From contig BCIX01000002.1 of NCBI GenBank assembly GCA_001600095.1, positions 1,364,001 to 1,428,000 on the forward strand: 64,000 nt of DNA, read 5' to 3'. The position numbers and the translations under genes are program-made. The notes beneath the pieces are model-generated. The model was not told the origin of the DNA and ran no database searches. It was given only the letters and a program-made list of their open reading frames with translations. Source of the stretch: Bullera alba (Eukaryota; Basidiomycota; Tremellomycetes; Tremellales; Bulleraceae). This document shows, in pieces, positions 15,501 through 27,100 of the stretch (the first letter of the stretch is position 1; each line of letters opens with the position of its first letter).

Positions 15501-15916
15501 TCAACCCGCTCACCACGGTGCCCTTCTCATTGGCCTCGCTCAATTTGGGTGCCGGAGGCAGTTTTGGGCCGAATCTTCAGCCTGGAGCGACGCACCTCCG
15601 GGTGATAGAACTCAGCAGTCCAGTGAGAAAGATCATCGCGGATGGGGGTACGGGTGAATGGAAGGTGGTCAGGAGTAAAGGCGGTAGAGGGTGGTACGTC
15701 GACCTGTCGGCGGGCTGGACTCCAGATGGATTCGTGCGACATCTCCCGGCGTCACACCCTCGGCGACAGTGGTTGGCGAGTCTGGCCAAGGCCGAGGGTC
15801 GGGTCGGGAGCTCGGTCGGGTGGCATGGGAGGAAGATGGAGGTGATCAGGGGTTTGGGCATGTTGGGAAGAGAGGGTGGAATGGCCGGCGTGGGAGGTTA
15901 CGCCTTCGAAGAATAG
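12569..15916 (+). CDS. F-box-like / leucine-rich-repeat protein (1,099 aa)
   Basis: The N-terminus MDLPVEVLANITALV, followed about 90 residues later by AAISRASHRLLEASRPWLW, resembles a split F-box (LPxEVL...SR..R....LWE). A ~350-residue low-complexity Ser/Pro region follows, then an acidic stretch near 13960-14030. A 48-nt intron (14300-14347) joins LEGVIK to NAPNLISLCMTEYV; from there leucine-rich repeats are clear: EALDLTGC, LSLRACTTLD, LTHLDLSNT, LQSLSLARC, LVELNLYVN, LRYLDISSSG, LLSLGLSYM. The likely role is substrate recognition by an SCF ubiquitin ligase, by inference from the F-box plus LRR layout. The ATG at 12569 is used because the longer open frame upstream has no ATG. Confidence 0.75.
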
Positions 15917-16093
15917 TCAGAAGCGCATTTCAGTCACGTATCAGGATGTATCTATATAATCAGCACTGCCGTTGGAGACTTCGGTCACATTCAGAGCGTC
16001 CACACTACGCTCAGAGGAGGAGGAATCATGGCACAAAATATCATTGGTACAACAAGTCAGTGATCGACTGATGATCTATATCCGCGTAAATCC

Positions 16094-19000
16094 TCAACCC
16101 ATACCCAAGTCCAAGTTCTCTCCTATTTTGCCCCAATTCAGCTCTCGCTTACTACGCGACTTCTTGCTCTTCTCCACCGTAGACAGATGTCGCATTGTCG
16201 GCCGCCCGTGCGGGCAATTCCAAGGCTGATCAATGGTCCCCATGTTCTTGAGCAATTGCGCCATTTGGTTCTTGTTCAGCGGTTTCCCTATCATCACAGA
16301 TTTTCGGCAAGCTCTCATGGCAAACATCGACCTGGCCTTGGTGCACCGGACCATCCCTCCTGCCGGCCTGGATCCATCGCTGAGCAAGTGGAGGAGCTGT
16401 TCAAGGTCTTTGAAGTCGAAAGTCGTCTCTTTCGATACTGGCATTGCCGCGAGACTGATTTTTTCCCCTCTTCCAGGCGCTTTATCCTCGTCGACCTTGA
16501 CTTCAAAACCGTTCGCACGCAGGACATCGAGGTTCTCGATGGCTACCAATTCGTCCCCCGCCGTCAGCTGAAGTGGGCGAGGTCTGTCGTCGAACAAGAC
16601 ACTGTATCAGCGAGTCACTCGGCACGCATATGCTCTTTTCTTACTCACCGGATAAGCATTTGCGCCTTGATCACCGTGGTCCGCTGTAGGGTCTCAAAGT
16701 TGAACTTTTCGTCACTTGCATGTTGGTCGATGATAAACAGGTCGTCCGTCATCTCCCTTTTACCATCACCATCCTCTGAGCGGAGACGAGCTATGATGAA
16801 GCCCTTGTTGAACTGACCCAACACCTCCATCCGGGCGAAATCGGCCTTTGATATAACCCTCGATAATGCCTCTTCTGCCTTGGCGGCGTCCTTGTTCGCT
16901 ATACCGGCGGCGGAGATCGTTTGTCCAGTCTTGAGGGCTTGGTAGGCGTCCCTGTCGGCGGTTCTGGTCGCCGTTCTCGCAGCCTCCCGAGCGAGCTCAG
17001 CGCGACGTCGAATTCGAGGTAGGTCAAATTTGACTTTGACTTCGCCTGGAATGGCTTTACTCTCAATTTCGTCTCGGTAGCTGTTCGACCTGGATCCACC
17101 AGCACTGGCAGATGGCTGAGGTGGTTGCTCCATATGCCGCCGTTTCGGAGGCATGCTCGGAGTTGGTATTGGCATATCGATCTCCACAATGTCATCCTCC
17201 TCACTCAGCCCGCCGCTGCCGTCGGGTATGCTAGATTCAGCAGTAGTGGATGGTTGAGGTTGGCGTTCCGTGCGACGCCGTTTTGGCGGTAATGTCGGTG
17301 TCGGTGCTGGCTTGTCGACCTCCACGATGTCTTCCTCAACATTGATCTCGCCATCGCCATCGGGAAGGCTGCTTCCAGCAGCATCAGCCGACGGTCGATG
17401 TGATTGCTCCGCACGCCGTCTTCGCAGAGGCAACCTCGGAGTTGGTGCTGCCATTCCGACCTCCGTATCGTCCACGTCCACGATCATCCCGCCTTCGTCA
17501 TCCGAAAGCCCTTCGGAAGCGCTGAGATCCACAGCATCACGGGCAGGATCATCGGATACTGCGGTGATGGAAGGCGAACCTGTCTCATCCTCGCCTTCCG
17601 CAATCTCGTCACCGACAGATCCTCGTACGTCGTTCTCCTCGTCTTCTTCTTCCGCTGCCTCCTCTCTCTTTTCCGCTACCTCATCTTGACCGTCCTCGGA
17701 TTCGGGACTCGAAATCCTCTGCGAGCCCGCAGACTGAGATGCGTACCCAGCTAGCTTGCGGCGTAGACGGTCTACAGACGTTTTGCCCGTGTTGCTCGAT
17801 TTGAGCGACACAGGCAGGCTAGACGACGATATCGCATGTTTCGCCTTTTTGTGTGGAGACCAGCTCGCCGCGGTCGTATCGAGGGTGGTGACCCTCGTAG
17901 GGCGGATAGGTGTATCGATGGTAGGTAGGGATGAGACCAAGGGCACCTGCGTCGTCGATTTGACTTCATCGACTTCCATCTCGAACGCGTCGTCGTCTTC
18001 GTCGTCGACCACCAGATGCTCAGGCTCAGTCAAGCTCGTCTGAGTCTCCTCCGTCGCCGTGGTATCACTCGCAAAAACACCGTTTTCTTGAGTGTTTTGC
18101 GGCTCTGAGGATGGTCTCTCGGCCTCGCCCATGTCCTGATCTTCGTCTTCGACCTGTGCTACAACTTGAGCCGGAGTGTTTTTTCTCGTCAAGGTTTTGA
18201 GTTGTGACTGCTGCAGAGGTTTGACAGCCTGTGAAGGCGCTGTGAGCGAGTATGTCGTTCTAGAGGGCGCAAAGAACTCTTCGAGAGCAGTCTTCTCATC
18301 AGCCCAGACCGAGTACGTTTTTGACTCACTCTGAGGGCGCTGATGAGGTTGACCTCGCTGTGAAGGAAGATCGTCCGCTTGTCGGGGCTAACGTTGATAT
18401 CCACACTCTCTACCACGGTGTCAGCTCTACTCTCCTGCCTCAGAACAGAAAGCTGACCTGCAGGTATACGAAAGTCCAGGATCGAGAGTGGTGTTTGATT
18501 CGTGTTGAAACTTTTGTAAACCTCGTTGATGGCCCTTGATATAGGCTTGAGATCGCACGGCCTGCCGTTGACGTAGTAGAATTGTCTGTCGGCACTGGAT
18601 CTTCCTTGGCCCCATGCAGCCGAGGATATAAGCCCGCTAACCTTGACTTCCTGGTACCTAGACTGATTAGCCCTCAGCTCACTGCAATCCAACCCACAGC
18701 TCGGTAAGGCCTTCTCTGCGGGCCATGCTGGGATCAATCTCGACAGCCAGATCTAGGTTCACGTCCAAAACACCTTCCAGGGCCCTTGTCCCCCATATAG
18801 ATGTCACGGCGGAGCGTAACGAGCCCTTGCCATCTGTAGATAGGAGTGTGTTTCGCTTGCTACAATCTCGGATGTCAGCTTCCATCATCAAATTTCGAAA
18901 CAAAGAAGCTGACTCACCCCGACTTGCCAGATGCCAGAGATTCTACCTTTAGACGGATCCCCTTTCTGCCATCCTGAGGCGAGACACTCGATGGCACCAG

Positions 19001-19757
19001 TCCATAGCCGTACAGCATTGTCAAAGCCTTGGTGAATTCTCGTTTGGCAGTCCGTTCAAACTCTTTCCTCCTGACTGGCAATGGAGCAAAGAGACCAGTC
19101 AATAGCACAGTCGTGCCTCTCTGTGCGAAGTGAGTCAGCTCTTCACCATCACTTGAGATCAGAGTGTTAGCTCACAGGTCTGGCTACTCTAGTCGAAGCG
19201 TCTAGCACTCTACCGTCCCTGCCTAGCTTGATGATCGTGCCCATGGGAGCTGTGCCCTCGGTCGATGTGGTGACAGTGACCGACTCGCATAGTGCGCATA
19301 AAGAGGCCAGTGCTTCGCCTCGGAAGCCAAAGGTAGTGACATGCGGCAAATCGGCCAAGGAGGGTAGTTTCGATGTATGGTGTTTGAGGCCTAGGCCCAT
19401 CAGCTCAATGACCACATTTCTAGAGAGAGTTGAGCACTTACCGATGAAGTCCCAATCCTTTTCGTCTATACCAGAGCCATTGTCCGAGATCTCTAAGGTA
19501 TCCAAACCATTGTTGCCAAATCGAACATCTAAAATGGCTCAGCTGTGGTCGATTGAACCGTGCTGAGCAGCTCACCGACACTGGTCGCTCCGGCATCGAT
19601 ACTGTTCTCCACTAGCTCCTTCACTGCCCCCTGTAGCTCCAGTACCACCTGCCCAGCGTGCAACCTCTGTACGGCACTCTGCTCGATCGCTGCCCGTTGC
19701 GTCAGTTGCGTGCATCGATAGAGATCATCCGGGTTCACCTTTGATGCTGCCCGACAT
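16094..19757 (-). CDS. PMS1: DNA mismatch repair protein Pms1 (MutL homologue, human PMS2 type)
   Basis: This is the endonuclease subunit of MutLalpha in mismatch repair. The start was found from splicing: a 19-nt first exon (19739-19757) encodes MSGSIK and joins over a 49-nt intron to [20 protein letters not shown], the family's normal N-terminus. GHKL ATPase motifs follow: [19 protein letters not shown] and [10 protein letters not shown]. The C-terminal dimerisation/endonuclease domain has [12 protein letters not shown], the metal-binding [12 protein letters not shown] (DQHAxxExxxxE) motif, [12 protein letters not shown] and [11 protein letters not shown]. Between the two lies an unusually long acidic, disordered linker with three ~46-residue repeats (17090-17515). 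The promoter shared with the divergent gene at 20209 carries two ACGCGT boxes. Confidence 0.95.
17090..17515 (-). repeat. Three tandem ~46-residue repeats in the Pms1 linker
   Basis: Coding repeats with a period of about 138-141 nt. Each unit has an acidic-hydrophobic stretch, then P-x-P-T-P, then a basic cluster: [11 protein letters not shown]...[51 protein letters not shown], followed by a Ser/Ala-rich tail ending SSLPDG/SSIPDG. The acidic part fits the SUMO-interacting motif pattern (hydrophobic-hydrophobic-x-hydrophobic flanked by acids) and the basic part fits a nuclear localisation signal. The functional reading is inference. Confidence 0.75.
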
Positions 19758-20208
19758 CTGAGCGAGACTATACAGCTACCCGTCACATGCACTTTGGCCC
19801 GGTGGGTGTAGTCAGCGGGACATGCTCGATGCGAGTCAGGACAACACAGGTACGGTAATCAACAGATCGAAATGGTGCGCAGATTAAGATCCAGCTTGAG
19901 TCGCGTAATGGCGCGTACCACGTTGCGCGCTGGACGCGTTTCGGAACATTAGATTCCGCAGGCAAGTTTTGACGCGTATTGGACGCGCCTGGATCCCCTA
20001 CTCGTACTGCCCCTCCCTTCTTGCCTTGAGTCTTCGCTATACACCATCTTCACATCTAGTACACCTTCTTGTGCACGATATCAGTAGTCTCTCTATCGCC
20101 CGAAACCCTCCACTTGATTCCACTGGCAACCATCGTTTTCGTCAGCGTCCACATTTCGCTTCAGATCACTCTACATCTACACATCACCTGCACCACTGAT
20201 TCATCAAC
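19758..20208. other. Divergent promoter of PMS1 and the gene at 20209
   Basis: About 450 bases. It contains two ACGCGT boxes (19934-19939, 19972-19977) and further GCGC-rich motifs close by (around 19909, 19925 and 19983). The right half is CT/CA-rich, as expected of a 5' leader. Confidence 0.55.
19934..19977. promoter_or_regulatory. Pair of MCB (ACGCGT) elements
   Basis: ACGCGT at 19934-19939 and at 19972-19977, 177 and 215 bases upstream of the PMS1 start, with a GACGCGCC at 19982-19989. ACGCGT is the MluI cell-cycle box bound by MBF in fungi, which drives G1/S expression of replication and repair genes. Confidence 0.5.
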
Positions 20209-21083
20209 ATGAACCGGCCCAGTATTAAGTCTATAGACGATCTCAGAGCCCTCATTGGACCATCTATGAGGGTTCCTCCTCACCTTGTTGGCACTTTTGA
20301 CATCGATAAAATCATCGAGCGTGACCGTCTCGAAGAGTTGAAGAAACCCCTTCTCAAGGCGCTAACAAAGCTGGGCAACATGCCCGGCGTGTCCAACAAG
20401 AATAAGCCAGCTTTGGTGGACTGGCTCGTCGAACACCCAGAGCCTGTCGACCAGACGGTTGGATCGTCGAAAGGTGCATGGGACATACGAGACGGAGTGC
20501 TCCAACCGAAGAGGAGGCCGCTGAGGCACAGGCCTTCTTCGATGATTTGGAGCGCGAAGAGGAGTACGACATGATGATGGAGGAAATGGCAGACAGCGAA
20601 GATGAAACGGATACGGACGACGACATGGGATGGGGAGACAATGAATATGATAGGGAAGCGGCCGCGGACAACGAGGAGGCAGCAGCCTATGACAAACAGT
20701 TGAGACAGTTGGAGCGGGAAGATGAGCTTGAGGGGAGTTCGGGAGACAGCGAAGATGGTACCGACGATGACGAGGACGATGATGAGGATGAGAATGAGGG
20801 TCAGAACAAGGGTGCCCCGGACGCTGGCCGGAACCGGAAGAGGCATTCCGTCGGCTCGGTCCATTCGCAGGAGAGAGCGACGAAACGAACTCGACAAGAG
20901 GCCGAATCAAGGGAGAGAGAGACAAAGAAAGACGAGATAATGGCGAAAGAGCGACGGGAGTGGGCAAGGAAGGAGGCGGAGTGGGCAGGAAGGGAGCGGG
21001 AGTTGGGACGGGAGTTGGGACGGCTGACGAGGGAAATGGTGGAAACCAGCAAAGGCGTGCCGACGCCATTGCGCGCTGAATAA
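20209..21083 (+). CDS. Acidic hypothetical protein, probably nuclear (278 aa)
   Basis: Two overlapping frames, 20209-20574 and 20478-21083, are best read as one gene. A 38-nt intron, 20474-20511 (GTGCAT...CCGAAG), joins VDQTVGSSK to EEAAEAQAFFDDLER in frame. The donor is weak, so a frameshift is the alternative. The first 85 residues look folded: IDDLRALIGPSMRVPPHLV, then LLKALTKLGNMPG and KPALVDWLVEH, a helix-turn-helix pattern like a SAP motif (inference). The rest is strongly acidic (DDDEDDDEDENE near 20760-20800), then a basic RKRH/TKRTR patch and a charged coiled coil near the C-terminus. No known family recognised. Confidence 0.6.
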
Positions 21084-21887
21084 GCCTATAAGATGAATCT
21101 CTGTACGTCCACCAGTCTCCAGTCCATAGAGTTCGGATACTGATGGACATCCAGTGTGGGTCTCCAGGACCGAGAGGGAGGCCCTCGTAAAACAGTGGCC
21201 TCGCGCCGGATAGGACTAGGAGGAGACGATGCCAGGTTGGCCAAGAGGCGAGTGCGAGATGACGTATAAACACGAAGACAGTGAGGAGAGGGCGCAGTGA
21301 GGCAGCGGGAAGACGAAGAGATACGGGAGAAGATGATGTACCCAGGCTTCAAGGACGGTGCCTACGAGGTCATTGGCTTCAGAGATCCTGTTTACTGCTT
21401 GTTAGACAAATGGGATGTCTTGAAAGGTCTCGACGCTTTCGCTCGTCATACTGTATGAGCAACTGGTGCCTCGTGCGGGCAAATTGACGCTACGCATTGG
21501 TCTAGCACAATACTGTACATACGGCCTGCGCAAGCTGAGTATAAGCTGAGAAGCTGAAGTACTCGATACGACTACTCGTACAATAAATATAGCAGGGGCA
21601 GCAGGGCTGGAGCAGGGCAGCTTCGAGGCCGCAACAGGGCAGCCACGGCTGCTTGCGCTGCGAACGATGCGCCGTAGGTGGCCGCTTGCTGTGGAAGATC
21701 GGCTTTGGCCGCCGGCCGCAGGATTGATCGGCGTGGCCTCCACCTCCACCGGCACCCCGTGAGTGGCAACTGCGTTACTGCACACAAGCGGCGGCGAGGC
21801 AGCTGAGATTTGAGAAGACCGTCGATGCACTCTGGGCTACTTTCCAGGCTCTTACTTAATACGGTCGGCAAGCAGACCGTCACCGCA
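21084..21887 (+). other. Unresolved stretch with coding-like segments
   Basis: About 800 bases between the gene ending at 21083 and the RBR ligase at 21888. Several short segments look protein-like but I could not join them. An ATG at 21093 is followed at once by a donor (GTACGT); near 21155-21215 a frame reads LWVSRTEREALVKQW; another near 21205-21260 reads RIGLGGDDARLAKRRV; and 21300-21460 reads EEIREKMMYPGFKDGAYEVI, then FRDPVYCLLDKWDVLKGLD, ending TGA near 21460. This may be a small multi-exon gene or a decayed one. The right part, 21500-21887, is the promoter of the RBR gene. Confidence 0.35.
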
Positions 21888-23780
21888 ATGGAAGGGGAAG
21901 AAGAAAGATGCAAGGAGCTCCAGGAGGATGAGTACACGGTTATTGAAGTGAGTGTGATCGGATGCCCCAAGCGTCGAGCAGTGCAGGACTGATCGTTTCC
22001 TTCACAGTCGATCTATCCTGGCTTGGTGGCATTGACAGCAGATCAGGCAGGCGGCTCGACTCTCAGTCTGAAAATATTGGTGGTCCTGCCTCAAGAGACG
22101 GATACTATCCTCTCGACGCATAATGGCCAATCGACCTCGAACAGCATTCTGCCTGCTGTGCGATTATCGCATTTACCTCCTCTAGAAGCTCGGATCCGGT
22201 TTTCAACTAGGTATCCCATTACCTCCCCGCCCGTTGTCCTCGGCCTCAAGTCGCCTCTGCCAGGTTCAGCGCAACCCGAGTCGTGGTTGAGTCGGGAAAG
22301 CCTATACACTATACAAGAGAAATTAGCCGAGTATTGGCGCGAAGAGCACGAGTTATCTGGAGAGGGGTCTGGTGTGATCTGGAAATGGTGGGAATGGATA
22401 GGTACGGGGGAATTCCTATCGGACCTCGGCCTGTTACATGGAGATCAGCTTCATCTATCGACGTCGCCTACCATTGCTCCTTCCACCTGTCACACCCTGC
22501 TTAAGACCTACAATGCCGCTCAACTTCATTCGTCCTTCGAGGCGACGGCGTTTTCGTGCTCGATCTGCTTGGAGAACAGGAAGGGCAAGTCCTGTATCCA
22601 GATGCCAGAGTGCGATTGTGTATTGTAAGTGCTCGCAAGATCCGAAATGGCATATCCACTGATGTCTGCTTCAGCTGTGCGCCGTGCTTGAGCTCCTGCT
22701 GGTCGCTGGCGATAGAAGAGGGCACATTGGAAAATGTAGCCTGTCCCAGTGTCAACTGCGTGAAGAAACGATCGCTGAGGGAGCCAGGAAAAGGGAACAC
22801 GGAGGGAGGCACAGATCTGGACCCGACTGTAGTCGAAGGCGTTGTGGGCAAAGAGCTAAGAGATCGCTGGGAGAAGCTGAAGAAGAAGCGGAAGGCAGAG
22901 ATAGGTGCGTGGACGACGTCTCATGCGTCTGTTATCGAGCTCAACTGACGTGACGTCAATCAGATCCGACATACACTATATGTCCACGACCAACCTGCCA
23001 AGCTGCGGTACCGCCGCCTGCGGAACCCAAGCAGGTTGATCCGACAAAACAACCTTCTTCGTCCTCGCGTGTCATTCGGCTGGCCGACATCGGCAAGGCC
23101 GCTCCATCTACCCCACCTCTAACGCCTGTCGCCGAGACCACCTCTCATCCTCCTGACGATCGATGGGCACGGTATCGACATTGCCCGGAGTGTCAGTATT
23201 CGTTCTGCCTGTACTGCTCTGCCACCTGGCACGGACCTCACACGCCATGTGCGTTCCCGCAGACCTCGCTGATAGTGCGAGAGTATCTGAGTTATCCTGA
23301 GGGGAGCATGGAGAGGAAACGCATGGAGATCAGGAGGGGCAAGACGAATCTCGAGAGGATGGTGGCTAAATGGAGGGAAGATGAAGAGAACAAGAAATGG
23401 CTCGAGTCACGGACGAGAGCCTGTGCTGGATGCGGTGTTCGAGTGGAGAAATCTCACGGCTGTAATCACATGACGTGTGGGAGGTGCAATGCGCATTTCT
23501 GCTATCGATGCGGTTCATCTGTGAGTACACCCAACTCATCTTCTCCCCCAACTTGCCCGGGATTCAATTTCTTTTGCTGATGTCTGTTCAGATCTCACCA
23601 CAAGATCCGTACGCTCACTACAATCGACCTGGGGCATCTTGCTACATGAAGCTGTTCGATCAAGAGGAGATCGAGAGATTTGAACGGGAGACAGCCATGG
23701 GACAGCAGGACCCTGGTCTGGAGAATCAGGATATCTGGGTTGGGCCGGAGAACATGATCATATGGGATCCTCGCTGGTAA
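21888..23780 (+). CDS. RWD-domain RBR-type E3 ubiquitin ligase (RNF14/Itt1 type)
   Basis: This is a RING-between-RING ubiquitin ligase that should form a thioester with ubiquitin on RING2. Exon 1 (21888-21947) encodes MEGEEERCKELQEDEYTVIE and joins to SIYPGLVAL, giving an RWD domain (E-I-x-x-L...SIYP pattern, then YPITSPPVV). RING1 begins FSCSICLENRKGK and continues across an intron as CDCVFCAPCLSSCW...ACPSVNC. The IBR is HCPECQYSFCLYCSATWHG. RING2 is ACAGCGVRVEKSHGCNHMTC followed by CNAHFCYRCG, with the Cys of GCNHM as the expected catalytic residue. RWD plus RBR in this order is the RNF14/Itt1 arrangement; in yeast Itt1 modulates translation termination. The protein ends WVGPENMIIWDPRW. Confidence 0.9.
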
Positions 23781-24135
23781 ATTTAGATTCACGAGTGTTG
23801 TATATTATGTCGTATATGTAGCTTGAGAGGAAGACGACAGTTATTTGTCCTGTCATCGAGTATCCTCATAGCATTGAGCGGCCCTCTAACATTCGGCCCA
23901 CAGTGGCGAATCAGTCCAGCTTGCGCTCATGCGAAGAGGACGCACCACTGGCGGCGAGTGGCGGATATCGCCGAAACGCCGAACATTGAGTGGCAAGTCA
24001 CCCGACGCGCTTCTCGAATTCTATCCTGCGCGTCCTCGGATGGTGAATTCCTTGACTTTTGACCTCTTACCTTCGAATCGTCATCCTCTAGCTCTAAATT
24101 CTCCCTGTCGACCTCACCGCCATAACTCAGGAAAG
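23781..24135. other. Intergenic, SPT16 promoter
   Basis: About 355 bases between the RBR ligase and the SPT16 start. No gene or repeat seen beyond promoter and leader sequence. Confidence 0.45.
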
Positions 24136-27100
24136 ATGGGAGACGTCGTGCTGGATTCCAAGCAGTTTTCTAAGCGTGTGGAGCGGATCTTCGACTTGTG
24201 GGAGGTGGGTCACCGTGACTTCAGTCCGCAGGTCTATGTGTACAGTGCTGATGCGAATACCAATCTCATTCCTCTGACTCGCCTTCATCACCATTACGAT
24301 CATGTAGTCGCCGACGGAGGATTCGGGGGTACTGGACAGTCTGGGTGCTCTCGCCATATTGATGGGAGAGCCCAGCGACGAGGCTGTCTCCTACACCAAA
24401 ACTTCGGCCTTGCAGGTTAGTGAGACGTTCGTGTGGAGCACATCATGGCATAGATGGTGGCACGCCCCGTATGCTCGCACGTACATGAAGCTGACAGGTA
24501 GACCATCATAGACATACCTGCTTGGCTATGAGTTCCCCTCAACACTCATCCTATTCACAAAATCTCCTCGCAAGGTCACGTTTGTTTGCAGCTCGTCGAA
24601 AGGTGCGTAAGGCGTCTTACAAGGGAAATCGAGCTGATCGTACCCTACAGCCAAGATCCTGCGCCAGATTGCTTCGACTGGCGATATAACGATTGACATC
24701 AAGGTCAAGGGCAAGGATGAAGCCAGTGCCCGTGAGTCTTGCCTGGGTCATTCAGCCTCATCCCGCTCACATGCTCGCAGAGATCTTGCCGGATATGATC
24801 TCGAACGTCGGAGATTGCAAAATTGGTGCACTGCCCAAGGACAAGCCCACGGGCAAACTTGTGGACGAGTGGAATCAAGCGTAAGAATCCCTTTACTCCG
24901 GATCGCCATCGTGTAATTGACGGGCTGCCTACAGGATCTCTGGATCGAGCGGTCAGGTCGAGGTGCTCGACATGGCAATGGCAATGTCAGAAGTGCTCGC
25001 AGAGAAGGATGGGGAGGAGTTAGTGAGTGCATCGACTTTCGCAGTCGAGGCTATCACTGAGGAATCCCACAGAAAAGCATCATTACGGGATCCAAGATGA
25101 CCTCGACTGCGATGATTCACTACTTCAAGTCCAAAATGGAGTCTATCATCGACAGAGGAACGAAAGTCTCTCACGACCAATTCGCCACGTGAGTACGAAA
25201 CGGGTTCCCATAAAGTTTCACTAGCTAAAACAGCATATAGACTCGTTGAGGAGAAAATCGGCAACGATACGAAGGGACCGGACATGAAGCTGTGGAACAA
25301 AAACGCTTCTCTAGGAGATGTGGGTGGACTGAGGTTCTTTTGTAGCTGACCGCTCGTCAGGTCGACTTTGCTTCCACGGAATGGGTATACTCTCCGATCA
25401 TCCAGTCTGGAGGAAATTATGACCTCAAGGTTACGGCGCTGTCGGACGACGAGAACTTAGCACCTGGTGTCATCCTGGCTTCGTTGGGTATCAGATATAA
25501 GGGCTACTGTTCAAGTATGGCCAGGACGTTCATGATCAGTCCCCATCAGGTGAGTTCGAACGAACAACGGCAGTGGACACAGCTGATCAAGCTTTAGAAA
25601 CAAGAGTCCAACTACAAGATTCTGCTGGAAACTCGAGCAGAGGCGTTGGCTCAATTGCGAGAAGGAGCTGTCATCAAGGATGTCTACAACCACATCCTGA
25701 CCTTCGTCGAGGGCAAAAGTAGTACGCTTGCCTCGGTGCTGGTGAAGAATATCGGTTTCGGTGTAAGTGGCCAGGTAAACTGGATAGTGCAATTTCTAAC
25801 CTATATGTAGACTGGTATCGAATTCAAGGACAGCCAGCTCACGCTGAACGGCAAGAACAACCGGAAGTTGAAGGAGAACATGGTCGTCCTATTGTCCATC
25901 GGCTTTGCCGATCTCGCTGACCCGAAGAAGTCTGGCAAGAAGTAAGAGCGAACTGCGCGGTCCGATGAATGATAGCTGACGCCGGCATCAGGTATTCTCT
26001 ACAGCTCATCGACACTGTCAAAATCGGCAAGAACACCTCGACCATACTCACGGATGGCTGCACCAAGATTACCGATATTGTCATGGAGCTCGCTGTGAGT
26101 CGAGCTACTACAATGCCGCATTAGCGCTGACTATGACCAGGACGACGATGATGAGCCGATAGAGGTCAAACCCGCCAAAACGAATGCCAAAACGAACGGC
26201 AGCACCAGTAAATCGTCCAAGCCAAAGTCACCTGTCAAGACGCGCGCACCCGTTGGAGGACGAGTCTTGTCGAACAAGACTAGAGGGGCCCAGCAGGGTC
26301 AGGTGGAACAAACGACCACGGAGAAGATCAAGGCCAACCAGATGAGGCTGCACGCTCAGCGACAGCAGGACGGACTGAAGCGGTGGGCTAAGGGAGATGG
26401 CGGAAAGGCCAACGGACAGGACAAGGCCATCAAGAGGTACGAAAGCTACAGGCGAGAAGAGCAGCTGCCCAGAGCGGTCGAGGAGAGACGAGTAAGTATA
26501 TCGATCCTAAGTAGCTCCTCTGTGCTCATCTTTTCTAGGTATACGTAGATGAGCAGAGACAGACAGTCATCCTGCCACTCAACGGCTACGCGGTCCCCTT
26601 CCACATTTCCACCATCAAGAACGTGGCCAAAACGGAAGAATCTGATCACCTTGTTCTGCGAATCAACTTTCAGTCACCAGGTCAAATCGCCGGAAAGAAA
26701 GAGGATATGCCGTTCGAGGATCCCGACGCCACTTTCATCCGATCTGCATCGTTCAGGTCTCCAGATCAGAGGCACATGCTGAAAGTGTACGACACTATCA
26801 CGGGTCTGAAGAAGGCGGCGACGAAGCGGGAAGCCGAGAGGAAGGAGATGGCCGATGTTGTCGAGCAGGAGAAACTCATCGAGATCAGAGGTGAGCGAGG
26901 AGACTCCCGCTGTGGTCGTTGCTCGCTGACAGAATGCAGGTCGACAACCACTTACCCTGAAGAATGTCTATCCCAGACCCGCGCCGGAAGGGAAGAAGAC
27001 TGACGGAAACCTCGAAATCCACCAAAACGGTATCCGATTCAGACCCGATGGACCTGCTTCAAAGATCGACGTCCTCTTCAGCAACGTCAAGCACCTGTTC

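Noticed and set aside
19529..19792. Longer PMS1 N-terminus reading straight through from 19792
   Set aside because: That frame lacks an ATG and has a non-family sequence; a 19-nt exon with ATG at 19757 plus a 49-nt intron restores the normal N-terminus.
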